DNA from: Omphiscola glabra
Taxonomy: Eukaryota > Mollusca > Gastropoda > Lymnaeidae
Direction of reading: 5' to 3'
Length of the DNA: 64,000 nt
Assembly (NCBI GenBank): GCA_964017045.1
Contig: OZ024808.1
Span: forward strand, 7,573,284 to 7,637,283
Of this stretch, positions 47,301 through 56,393 are shown one piece after another. The position numbers and the translations under genes are program-made. Below the pieces are notes generated by a model. The model searched no databases and was not told the origin of the DNA. It saw nothing but the letters and a program-made list of their open reading frames with translations. The first letter of the stretch is position 1, and every line of letters begins with the position of its first letter.

Positions 47301-49268
47301 AATTTTTATTATTCTTGTTATTTTTTCATAATTTTTTTTTTTAAAATGTAAAAGGGCTAAAGACGGATCAATGAGGTAGGAACAATATGGTAGTTTAAGA
47401 AAACCTCTGGCAACCAATATTATTTTCACACTATAAATTTGTTTACCGTCTGAGAAAATTCTTGCTTTCAAGTTCTATCATTGGAAAGCAATTCAACTTT
47501 GTTTTTTTTTCTTCATAATGTTACAGTTTTTAAAAAGCTGCAATATGGTCTATACATATATGATTAAATTGATTACAACTGACATCATTTCTTCTTCTTC
47601 TGCAGTCCTATTGGAGAATTCCTTATGTTAAGAGATTCGACATTGATACCGCATGTTTTATGGTTTGAATACACTTGCTCCAGATCGGAAGCACGGTAAA
47701 TCAAACACTCATATTTATTTTCATGGGGTGTGCTCATGATATTAATTACAACTTTTAAAACTTGGTACTTAGATCATTTTATTGCGGTTAAAAACAGCCT
47801 CTGTGTAATTTTACAATAAAAACATCAGGGTTGGTAGTGGTCATTAATTTCAATAAGTGCTGCATAGTCTTATGATCTCAATTCAGTTCTTTAGACATTA
47901 ATTTCAATAAGTGCTGCATAGTCTTATGATCTCAATTCAGTTCTTTAGACATTAATTTCAATAAGTGCTGCATAGTCTATGATCTCAATTCAGTTCTTTA
48001 GACATTAATTTCAATAAGTGCTGTAAAAAGTCTATGATCTCAATTCAGTTTTTAAGACATTAATTTCAATAAGTGCTCCATAGTCTATGATTTCAATTTA
48101 GTTCTTTAGACATTAATTTCAATAAGTGCTGTAAAGTCTATGATGTCAATTTAGTTTGTAAAACATTAATTTCAATAAGTGCTGTAAAGTCTATGATCTC
48201 AATTCAGTTTTTAAGACATTAATTTCAATAAGTGCTCCATAGTCTATGATCTCAATTCAGTTTTTTAGACATTAAATCAGTAGTCAATTTTTAAATATTT
48301 TTTCTAAACTTCAATTTTCATAAGGAAATTTATACAAGTATAGTAACCACATTCTTCAGCTGCTTCTTTAAGATTACTGTTTAAAGAAATAGAGCATGAT
48401 ATTATGATGAAAAATAAAACAAATCAGTGGAGACTCATCAGCCCTTATTTATGCTCCATCTGCCAGAACAGTGTTATGCTCCAACTGCCAGAGCAGTGTT
48501 AGATTTAAATACATCTGTTTTAGAATGTGCGATTTGCTTTGCAGAAGTCGTCAAAGGAAGATGTCTTCAAGAAAATCCCAATGATGGTACGCCATATGGA
48601 GGTGATTACATCCATCTTTAGTAGGAATGATGGTACGCCGTATGGAGGTGATTACATCCATATTTAGTAGGAATGATGGTACGCCATATGGTGGTGATTA
48701 CATCCATCTTTAGTAGGAATGATGCTAAAGCAAAAATCTTCAACTAACATTGCCTGTGATAACATTTCCGCCATTTATGGCCAGCGTAATCAACTTCTCA
48801 AGCTGCTGTGTGTGTGCAAGCTAATGTGCATAAACAAACGTTTATATAGATTATACAACACTACTTCCTTGCCTCGTTTCATGCTTAACAGTACAAGGTG
48901 ATGTTGGTCTCTAGAATATTTTTATTTGCGTTTATATGTTTATCTTTTTTATTTCGTGTTAATTTTTTTTAACAAGGTTTATTCTAGACCAAAATTTGAA
49001 TTTTTTTTACAATAATAGTTGATGGGCAGAATATAATTATTTGGTTTTATCAGCCTTGTAAAATTGTTTACTATAGATTGTTATAGAGCTACAGATATTT
49101 TTGTAATGTATTTTTCATGAACTTTTAATTCACAATGTTTGACATATTTGGATTTCCTAAATTTATTTTGTCTCTTAAATCAGTGCTCCTAAACGGTACT
49201 ATGGGACAATAAAAAATACATGCTGTAATGAACTGAATGAGTGGATGTTCTCAAGTCTGTGTGCATGA
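34537..49268 (+). CDS. Dolichyldiphosphatase 1 (dolichyl-diphosphate phosphatase), eight coding exons, 258 aa
   Basis: Exons: 34537-34633, 44449-44549, 45420-45504, 46088-46184, 46472-46564, 47167-47295, 47606-47695 and 49184-49268 (TGA). All use GT/AG and sum to 777 nt. The N-terminus contains [13 protein letters not shown], as in vertebrate DOLPP1. All three PAP2 phosphatase motifs are present: KX6RP (K84, R91-P92), PSSH (residues 106-109, in [11 protein letters not shown]) and SRX5H (S157-R158, H164 in SRVYLSYHT). Several hydrophobic segments (about 36-60, 113-126, 140-156, 168-195) fit an ER membrane protein. The enzyme recycles dolichyl diphosphate, released after N-glycosylation, to dolichyl phosphate on the lumenal side (family knowledge). 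Exons 1-7 are secure. The last exon encodes a 27-residue tail unlike the vertebrate end and is less certain. Intron 1 is 9.8 kb and full of mobile elements. Confidence 0.95.
35686..35790. repeat. Dispersed repeat fragment shared with 7840-7970
   Basis: CTGACACGGGTGCAGTAATT and the following TGATAT match CTGATACAGATGCAGTAATT at about 7933. It ends at the target site of the adjacent SPIN-like element. Confidence 0.55.
35799..35995 (-). mobile_element. SPIN-like (SPACE INVADERS) hAT MITE, 197 bp, perfect target duplication
   Basis: Ends CAGCGGTTCTCAACC and GGTTGAGAAGCACTG. Flanked by a perfect 8 bp duplication GTGTAATG (35791-35798 and 35996-36003). Internal sequence follows the 17929 copy closely. 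Located in DOLPP1 intron 1. Strand follows the orientation in which the element begins CAGTG. Confidence 0.92.
36060..36238. mobile_element. MITE family B, left-truncated copy
   Basis: Matches the 25706 element over its interior (CGGATGTCATTTGTGGTAGT) and right end (AATCCCAACCTCTCACTTCT). The left terminal repeat is missing. Confidence 0.7.
36239..36635. other. G-rich repeat fragment, no gene
   Basis: G run 36296-36311, then GTGACGTCATTTATGGATGGC ending at CCC/TTAT, resembling the ends of the TTAA-type MITE at 4817. Minus strand at about 36590 has AAAAG/GTAAGATC, a donor-like site downstream of the transposase stop. Confidence 0.4.
36636..37628 (-). CDS. Merlin / IS1595 (ISXO2-like) transposase, intact 330 aa ORF
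   Basis: A DDE transposase of the Merlin superfamily, the animal relatives of bacterial IS1016/IS1595. A four-cysteine zinc-ribbon (C62-x2-C65 and C85-x2-C88) is followed by the catalytic domain: D175 in [18 protein letters not shown]236 in [10 protein letters not shown] and E277 in [18 protein letters not shown]. The spacing and the IENLW context are those of ISXO2-like proteins. No stop or frameshift interrupts the frame. A second ATG (codon 3) has better context. It lies antisense in DOLPP1 intron 1. Flanking terminal repeats could not be defined by eye because both sides carry other repeats and homopolymer runs, so mobility or domestication cannot be judged from sequence alone. Confidence 0.9.
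   Translation of the reverse strand: MKMAGRPRLTRIQIVDPTEILNDAAVRTEIWFMRTLCEATNNVNTTMEFLARRSLLKNKMECNNCNVAYKLATYNQGIDKQIWKCSICGLRKSIRDGSFFTRSHLPLSKLVILMYCFANDFPQDATKHESQIQNQNTVIDWFNFIREDIGIYLNQHATQIGGFDDNGEPMVVELDESKYFHRKYHRGAWRQGHWVFGGIERSTGKCFLVEVPDRTAGTLENIIVQQVLPGTHIITDGWAGYRNIGHLSHGIFMHSVVVHERNFVDPNDPEVHTQNIENLWMRAKRKLKRQYGTSETLFPSYLKEFQFRCNITKFKVFNELLIVLKGRYPV
37629..38330. other. DOLPP1 intron 1: Merlin 5' flank and C-rich tracts
   Basis: C runs at about 37828-37839 and 37892-37907. A comparatively GC-rich fragment at 37975-38165 is unassigned. No gene seen. Confidence 0.5.
38332..38366. repeat. GA microsatellite with G run
   Basis: (GA)n of about 12 units followed directly by a G run. 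Confidence 0.9.
38481..38605 (+). mobile_element. SPIN-like hAT MITE, truncated
   Basis: Begins CAGTGGTTCTCAATCTTCCT, then CACGACCCTTTAATACAGTT, then CCTCATGTTGTGGTGACCCC. This is very close to the canonical SPIN start as I recall it. The far terminal repeat is missing; sequence identity fades near 38605. Confidence 0.85.
39350..39601. repeat. Large palindrome, about 250 bp, with YY1-type cores
   Basis: Outer arms TTAGGGTTCAGGTAAGGTTT (left) and ACCCTAACCTGAACCCTAAA (right) are inverted. Inner arms GGCCGCCATCTTGGTTGCCC and ACAACCAAGATGGCGGCC flank GACCCG / CGGGTC and an 18-nt loop. The inner arms contain CAAGATGGCGGC, a strong YY1-type site, in both orientations. Confidence 0.75.
39602..39775. 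repeat. About 24 bp minisatellite
   Basis: Six or so copies of GGTTTTGACCCTCTCCCTAA plus CCAG. It abuts the right arm of the palindrome, whose edge contains CCCTAACC. Confidence 0.85.
40140..40700. repeat. Two direct copies of the palindrome arm
   Basis: Segments at 40165-40340 and 40555-40680 each carry several TTAGG(G)-like words, then TTATTCTTAATTTTACGGGT, then CAACCAAGATG(G/A)CGGCC. Same family as the arms at 39350-39601. Confidence 0.7.
41150..42245 (-). pseudogene. Non-LTR retrotransposon reverse-transcriptase remnant
   Basis: Minus strand: [26 protein letters not shown]-like [96 protein letters not shown] and a terminal C2H2-like knuckle [18 protein letters not shown]. Frameshifts and stops break it. 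The N-terminal polymerase and endonuclease are absent (5' truncation, typical of LINEs). Located antisense in DOLPP1 intron 1. Confidence 0.88.
42246..44448. other. Remainder of DOLPP1 intron 1
   Basis: AT-rich. Direct duplicate AAAAATAATTTTTGGTT at about 42917-42951. No gene seen. Confidence 0.5.
44770..45095. repeat. About 88 bp minisatellite carrying a hAT-like end
   Basis: Four copies with ATCATGTTTAATCTCCTTCA, ATGACGTGTCACAGTTTTAG and AAAAAGGTTGAGAACTGCTT. GGTTGAGAACTGCT is the shape of a hAT terminal repeat, suggesting that the array grew from a transposon edge. In DOLPP1 intron 2. Confidence 0.85.
47845..48275. repeat. 53-54 bp minisatellite in DOLPP1 intron 7
   Basis: Eight copies of a unit with ACATTAATTTCAATAAGTGC, TGCATAGTCTATGATCTCAA and TTCAGTTCTTTAG. 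Confidence 0.9.
48580..48725. repeat. 46 bp minisatellite, three copies
   Basis: Unit contains GATGGTACGCCATATGGAGG, TGATTACATCCATCTTTAGT and AGGAAT. In DOLPP1 intron 7. Confidence 0.85.
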
Positions 49269-52200
49269 AGCATACAGACTGTCCTATGTTTTCTCACAGG
49301 ATTGCAGCAGTTTCAGCTAATCAGGATGGACCGCTCAAGATTATGCTTGTTGAACTGTGCGGTCTTGATAATTAGATTATGTGCTTCACATCAGATTTTG
49401 ACATAAGGAATTACTCTGCCTGGAATTAAATGCACTCACTTCATAAATTTTGTAAGAAGAGATCATCTGGATGTTTTAAGTATTTCTTTGAAAGTCCTGA
49501 GGGTTTTACCATTTTAGACATTATTAAGGAGAGACTTCCCATGAACTGGAATATTCACCGTTTGAGTTAGGTTTATTTATGTGGAAGCGTGTATCAGAGT
49601 GGAACCAATATCTCGGCTAAACTCAGACTTATGAAAAGTTAGCTATTTTAATCTGCCACTTTGACTTTATAAAAAAATCAAACTCATCGGCTATGGTGCC
49701 GCTATTTGTTGTTGCTAACAATGGAATTATCTATCTGAAAAGTTTTTAACCCTGGAAGTCAAATTGTCTGCCTCAGACTCGACCAACTTCAAATCTTAAC
49801 AAGGATCGAGTGTTATTTTTTTGTGTGCAAAGAAGCCAAAAATGACATTCATTATTTGAAAAAACACTTCGCATTTCTCATTTGTCACATATAATTTTAC
49901 TTCCAATTTACTTTCTAAAGGGCCTGTTCAGTTAGTCTTAGAAGATAACCTGCATAAAATTATCAAAGTATTAAGGTTCCATTGCAAAACTGACTGCATT
50001 GTTTCACCAACTTCTTGATCGCCATTAAGAAATAAAGGTAACTTAAAAATTATGTTTTTTTCGTATGTTAATTGTTTATTTGCCCCATTCATTTGTTTCT
50101 TGACAGTTGTCATTATTTTAAAAAATAAAATAAATTTGTATCGTAACATAACTTTTCCCTTTGCAAAAGTCCCAATTGAATTTTTGCTGTTTCTTTTATC
50201 TACCCCTATGTTAAAAAAAAAAAAAAACTTTCTTTAAACATTCATATTTTATATTTCACACACTTATTCCTGTTCTAGAACTTAATGTGTCTCTGTTTGT
50301 GAAAATTGTCTATTTTCATCTTGTAATGATAATTTAAAAGGTCTGATTTATCACATATTTTAACAAATATGTCTCAATGTCTATCTATTTTCTTATGGCA
50401 TAACCATTCTTAAAACGTTGATTTGTTCAATAGTCGTGGAAATACTCAGATTTGAATAAATAATTTTGTATGAAATCCTCCATTCCATTTTTGAGAAAGT
50501 AGAACATTTATTTTAAATAATCATAGGCTTCAAATGATGAGAAATTTCTTGGCTCTAACTCTATGATTCAAAATAGTTAACAAATATGTTAAACTGCATC
50601 AATTTGATTTCTTGAAAATTGCCATATTAAATGTAAAAAAATAGAGCTGTTTCTATTGTCAAGATGTTAGAGAACTTTCTCAGGCATTTTCCTTTCTGAT
50701 TCCTTATTCACAAGATTTTATAACATGATTGTTTTGTAGAGCTGAGAGATTCTTATTGGAGTTCCAGTGTGCATGTTTTATATAGAATGCCAGTCTTTTT
50801 AGGACATCACACATCTTGAAAAGTGTGTGGATTAGAACTATAAAACATTGACCTGAATATCTTGTGTGATCTCAGTAGTAAAAATTGGTCTAGATTTTTT
50901 TCGGTCAATATGACCTGTGATGTTGTTTCTAAGATCTCTTGTTTATTTGATTCTTTGAATTTCTATGTCTTATTTAATTTCCTTCTGTGTGCTATAATTT
51001 TTGAAGTCTGAAGCTTACTCGATGTGCTATTGAAAAAGCAGGTGTATATACTATAACTCTCTTGTATGAAAATCTATTGCTGCAGAAGAGCATTAAGCTG
51101 TTTATGATAACTCTTTCTAAAAAGGGACTCGTTAATGACCTTTTTGTGTTTAAATAAATGAAATTGCTGAGATTCATGTTACTGAATTAGTACTCTCCTT
51201 TATCTCCATGAATAACAAAAACCAGCAAACCACCTTTGTACAAGTTACTGCATAGGATGTTTACATCTGTTCAGTGCACCATTCAGGCAAACAAGTTTAC
51301 AAATGTTAAGTATCAGATGACAATGAAATCAATAATTTTCAGGCCTCACCCTCCTCATTACTCTGTATCTCTTCTGTGAAACCTGTTGTTTCTCTGTGTA
51401 ACATTGACTCACCTGCAGTTTTTCTCCAGTTTGTAATAACTAGCCTGGGTTAAATCCATGTGCTGCTGGTGATATCCAAACATCTGTTTTTCCTCACATT
51501 CTTCCTTACAATACCCCCACCATCATTTTTAAGTGAAATTTTATTGTGCTAACTGTACCGTAACATTTTGGACCTATATGGACCACATTGCACACCCTCA
51601 GGGGTTACAGCACTCATTGGGCGAACTGATGTATTAAAATTTAAAGAATTGTCATTTTAAAAATCTTTTAAAAATCTATTTTATCATTGTGAACCATGTA
51701 TTCAACCCAACATCGATTCTTTCCTTTTTAAGAAGTGTATATGATCATGATTTTTTTAACAAATTGTGTGGCCGAGCTAACATGTTTTTCAAAAGATGTT
51801 TCATTTCTAAATCCCTTGGGCAAGGTATTGAGTTGGTCTGCATCAGTTCTTAATTGTTCATCTTTTAACTGTCTTTTACTAGATCCTATAAATCCATGTC
51901 TCTTGTTGTCATTGAAAATTTTATCAGCTATGAGATAATATTATAAGATGCATTCATTCAAATCTTTAAAGAGACTTATTTTTTAATATATTTATATGTA
52001 TCATGTTAGTCTTTCCTGTAGATTTGTGCACTCTGGTTTCATAACAGACTTACAGGGGTCCTTGGACTATATTTCTGTATGGAATAAATTTGGATGAATG
52101 AAATAGTTTTGCAGGTGTGTTCATTTTAGATGGCTTGACGTGAATAAATCTTAATGTATGCGGTTTTGGCAGATGGGAATAATGCTTGAAGCTATTCACT

Positions 52201-52597
52201 TAATTAAAACAGAGATATGCATTATCTTGTGTGCTCATTTGTTAAATTTTAACTTAGTTTTATTTTCAACCATGTGATGCTGCAGCTCGTGCAGGGCTTT
52301 GGCCTGCCTCACCACTTTCTTCCACTCAGACCTAAGTCCTTGGTTTTATTTCCTTTTAAAAGAATTAGTGGAACTGGTAGGCAAATATGCTAAAGGAGAA
52401 ACCACTATTTAAATGAAAGCATTATTTGACTTAATTAATGGGGGAAATTTGTGACATTGGCTAAATATTTAAATAAACTGTCACACATGTGTGTCACATT
52501 TGGGTCACTGATTCAATTCTTTTTTTTACAATTTTGGTAGCAACCGATTGTTATGATTGGAGCTTTCAAAATGTGCCCAAAAAATCAAATAAAACCT
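49269..52597 (+). other. DOLPP1 3' flank and intergenic region, no gene seen
   Basis: A possible poly(A) signal AATAAA is at 50031-50036, about 760 bases after the stop. The rest is AT-rich with only short spurious frames. Confidence 0.45.
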
Positions 52598-52978
52598 GTA
52601 AGTCAATGTATGATAGTTTTGACATGGACACGTAAGTCAATGTATGATAGTTTTGACATGGACACGTAAGTCAATGTATGATAGTTTTGACATGGACACG
52701 TAAGTCAATGTATGATAGTTTTGACATGGACACATAAGTCAATGTATGATAGTTTTGACATGGACATGTAAGTCAATGAATTATAGTTTTGACATGGACA
52801 CGTAAGTCAATGTATGATAGTTTTGACATGGACACGTAAGTCAATGTATGATAGTTTTGACATGGACACGTAAGTCAATGTATGATAGTTTTGACATGGA
52901 CATGTAAGTCAATGTATGATAGTTTTGACATGGACACATAAGTCAATGTATGATAGTTTTGACATGGACACGTAAGCA
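52598..52978. repeat. 34 bp minisatellite with a splice-donor-like core
   Basis: About 11 copies of a unit starting GTAAGTCAATGTATGATAGT. Most copies read ACAC/GTAAGTCAATG, close to a consensus 5' splice site on the plus strand. Copies are nearly identical. Confidence 0.92.
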
Positions 52979-54115
52979 AGTTTGGAGAAGGGGAAACTAT
53001 GCTTGATTTATGACAATAAAAACAAGTCTTTGAAATAAGGTTGCTTTCGATAGACTTGCAAAATTACACATGCACTAAAATAGTTTTGTGAAAATGTTTA
53101 GTCATCAAGGCTTTGTTTGAACTAAGTTGGTTATTTTAACCAGGGCTGCATTGTAGAATTTTTCAAAACTCAATTGAACATAAATATCAGCTAAAGACTT
53201 TATAAGAATGACATCATAATTCTAATTTTTTTAAAAAATTATTTAGTCTATACTCAACAAATCCAAAAAAATCCCCCCCCCCCCCCCCCCCGTCTCAGAT
53301 AAAAAAATTATTGGTGAGCTTTTCTTTTGGGGTTATTGCTGATTACCAGTATATATTCTTACAGTTCAGTTAAATCTGATTTTCATTTTTACAATCAGAG
53401 TACCATAGTATATTTGTATATAAATATATTTATAAAAAGAAACGTCAAGTATATTGTTCTGCGTTGTGATCCTCATCCTACCTACATTTAACAGGTAATA
53501 CTTGATTTGTGGGGATGATTGAATCGTATTAATTGGTCTGCACTTTTGTGTTTATATTGTGATTAGGTTTTCTTGATCAGTTCAATGCAGACATTTTTTT
53601 TGGGGGGGGGGGGGGATTTGACCCCATTCTCATGGCTTTCCCCCCTTGTAAATCAAGGTGAAGACACCAGGGAGGGGGGTGTGCTTGCTACTTTCACAAG
53701 CTACTGGTGATTTTTAAAAAAAATAATGTCTGGTATGAGTTATTTTAATTTTAACTATGTTACAAATTCTCCTTGATTTATGCCCCCTTTTGTTAGTTTT
53801 AGACACTTAACATTAAAAAAAAAATAATTGAAACTAACATTACTACCACTACAAATAGCTTTACACTAGCATTCACTGAATATAATTATAAGCTTAAAGG
53901 CACAAACTAATAAGATACCTGTAGTGGGGAAGTAGATGAGATCCGCTTTAGTCCTATTAAAATCATTTGTTTGTAATTTAATACCACCTCTGACTTTCAT
54001 AAACCAAAAGAGATTTTTATAAATAATATAATAAATATTGATTTATAACACACTGGGAGCACACAAATAAAACACTTTAAATTAGTTAATCACCCTTCAG
54101 GTTGCCCGGCACAGC
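52979..54115. other. Intergenic region with long C and G runs
   Basis: C run of about 19 at 53274-53292 and G run at 53600-53614. No gene seen. Confidence 0.6.
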
Positions 54116-54117
54116 TA

Positions 54118-54354
54118 CAGGGTGGCCCAGAAAGAGTGAGAACATCTCATAACAAACATTTACATAAATGAATTAATATAATGTTTTAATCATTGACGGT
54201 TGTATGAAAAGTATTAGCTCTAAGCTAATCAGAAAACATGATCAATCTGTCCCCCGACCCCTCCTTCCTTCTCAAGACTTTTTGTAAGCGTTGGTGCTTT
54301 GTTTATGCTTCTGACTATAAAACGATGTTATCACATATTTTTGGGGCTACCCTG
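54118..54354. mobile_element. mariner-type MITE, 237 bp
   Basis: Ends CAGGGTGGCCCAGAAAGAG and, mirrored, CAGGGTAGCCCCAAAAATA, each flanked by TA (54116-54117 and 54355-54356), as expected for Tc1/mariner. No transposase inside. Confidence 0.75.
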
Positions 54355-54356
54355 TA

Positions 54357-55217
54357 GGTTGTTTTTTTGTGTCTGAATTTCTGCATTGCTTGGTTAGTTA
54401 TAAATCTTTTGTCAAAGCAATGTTAAGTTAGCACTTTTAAATCATTACATTTAGAAGTTGACCATACAAAAAAAATGGGTCTTGTGAGCTTATATTTGTG
54501 GGACTATACAAAATAATTAATAAAATAAAACTCAGTTTTTTTTGTTGTTGCAATAATCTAGATGTTATGTCCTATGTGTTTTAGTTAAGGTTGGCACAAC
54601 AGCTATGACCACCCTTTATGAATGTGAGAGTATTTTTCTACATAATGGTGTCATGTTGTTTTATTGTTTACATGGTCAGTTTACACTGTCTCTTCTTGTG
54701 GTCACATTTTATCAAATATATAAACACCACACTGTCAACTGTTCTCTCTTTATTTTTTATTCCCAAATAACGCACAATGATTTCAATTATAGATTAAATA
54801 TTTTTGACAATAAATTAATATATATATTTATGTCTATGGACGCTCCGGGTAACTTCAATTGTTATGTTCATGTAATTTAAACAATGCTAAATGTTCAAAT
54901 ATGCATCCCCCCTAACACCAATAGATTCAGTTACGTTATATCTCCACTTTCGTATTTAAATGGCTCTTTGATTTTTTTAACGGTGTTAAAAATGGTATAT
55001 CCAACTATTTTTGACATTTTAAAAATCTCTTATTATATGTATGTGTTGGTATATGACATGGTGTTTTCAATGTTTTTACTGAGATTTTTACCATTTAATT
55101 CCTAACCACCTCCACCCAAATAATTAACAAATCCTTTACTTAAGCTTAATGTACACTAAATCTTTAACTTCATATTTTCTCTATGCAGTTGGCTGGATAA
55201 GAATAGCATATTATAAA
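54357..55217. other. Intergenic region, no gene seen
   Basis: Open frames of 91 and 73 codons (54605-54880, 54884-55105) lack start context, homology or splice signals and look like AT-rich chance frames. Confidence 0.5.
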
Positions 55218-55485
55218 GGGTTACCGGAAATTTAATGGAAAGAAATTTCGTCGACGGAAATTTGATCGAACGGAAATTTGGTCGAATCTTTTTTTCAGTT
55301 CAGACGTTAAAATTTTCGTCATATTTCTTTTTGAACGCACTATACTATATAGTAAAACAAAATAATGTTGAAAAAGAAATTTGGCGCACAATTTTAACGT
55401 ATAAACTAAAAAAAAGATTCGACCAAATTTCCGTTCGATCAATTTTCCGTCGACGAAATTTCTTTCTATCAAATTTCCGGATACG
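55218..55485. mobile_element. Foldback MITE, family A, 268 bp
   Basis: Arms of about 130 bp containing TTACCGGAAATTT, AAAGAAATTTCGTCGACGGA and GAACGGAAATTTGGTCGAAT, mirrored with few changes. Perfect 8 bp target duplication ATTATAAA (55210-55217 and 55486-55493). Same family as 10411-10668. Confidence 0.9.
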
Positions 55486-55493
55486 ATTATAAA

Positions 55494-56393
55494 GAGTGAG
55501 AGTGAAAAGGGCATTAAGTCTGAATTTAACATCTTTTCAAAGGGAATTTTAATATTTATTTAGTTTTTGATTATACTGTGCAATGGGTTGTTTAAGGACA
55601 GTAATGGTGTTAGACAAAGTAGTATCTTGGTTACCTAATGAGCTCTTGCTAGAGGCGTCAAAATGACCTGTCCAGACAAAGCTAAGTCAGGGCGTTGATT
55701 TGAGATCGTGAGATCTTAGATAGTGAGAAAAATTTCTTAATGTTTTAAAAAGGCTTTTTGTTTTCAAATATTAGAATTAAGTAGGCCTACTTTCATGAAA
55801 TCTTGCATGAAATTTTATGTGTGTGTTCAATTGAAAAGATCCAAGGTGTCAAAAAAAAAAAGAACGGCATAACTATATTTAATCTGTGCATTTCAATTTT
55901 CATAAAATGATTCTATTTTAAGTCTATTAGGTGTGCAGATATATTGCCTGAAATAAGTGATTTTTTTTACAGGACAGTGCAAATAAAAAAAATATGCCTT
56001 TGTTTTTAAATTTTAATGTCATTATTTTAACCACCATTTTTCCAAAGCCACTATTTTAGCTTTATTAATGCTGTACATTTTTTTCTTCTTCTAAATTAAT
56101 TTATTTTGCTTGAAATAAAGTGTTGAGTGTAAAACCTTGCTTACTGACTTCCGTCCTTTAGGAGAAAAGTTAACTTGTTTGATATAGTTCTTTTATTAGA
56201 TCAGTCAGAAATACAAAAATTTTATATAACTGACTCTTACATACAAAAAAATTAACAAAACAAAAAGCAGTAAATTTATAATTTAAATTTTTGGTGTGGA
56301 TTTTAAATGTTAGGTATTTCTTTTAGTATTTAAAAGAAAAAAAACTAAAAGAGAAAGTCATGTCAGGAAAAACAATGGACTTTTTCCATTTAT
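55494..56393. other. 3' flank of the LENG9-like gene
   Basis: Minus-strand AATAAA at 56197-56192, and another overlapping the stop codon at 56394-56389. No further gene seen. Confidence 0.45.

Noticed and set aside
48427..48621. 64-codon plus-strand frame within DOLPP1 intron 7
   Set aside because: Not needed for the DOLPP1 frame, part of it runs into the 46 bp minisatellite, and no family resemblance.
54605..55105. Two plus-strand frames of 91 and 73 codons in tandem
   Set aside because: AT-rich composition with Ile/Phe/Tyr-rich chance translation and no splice signals or homology.
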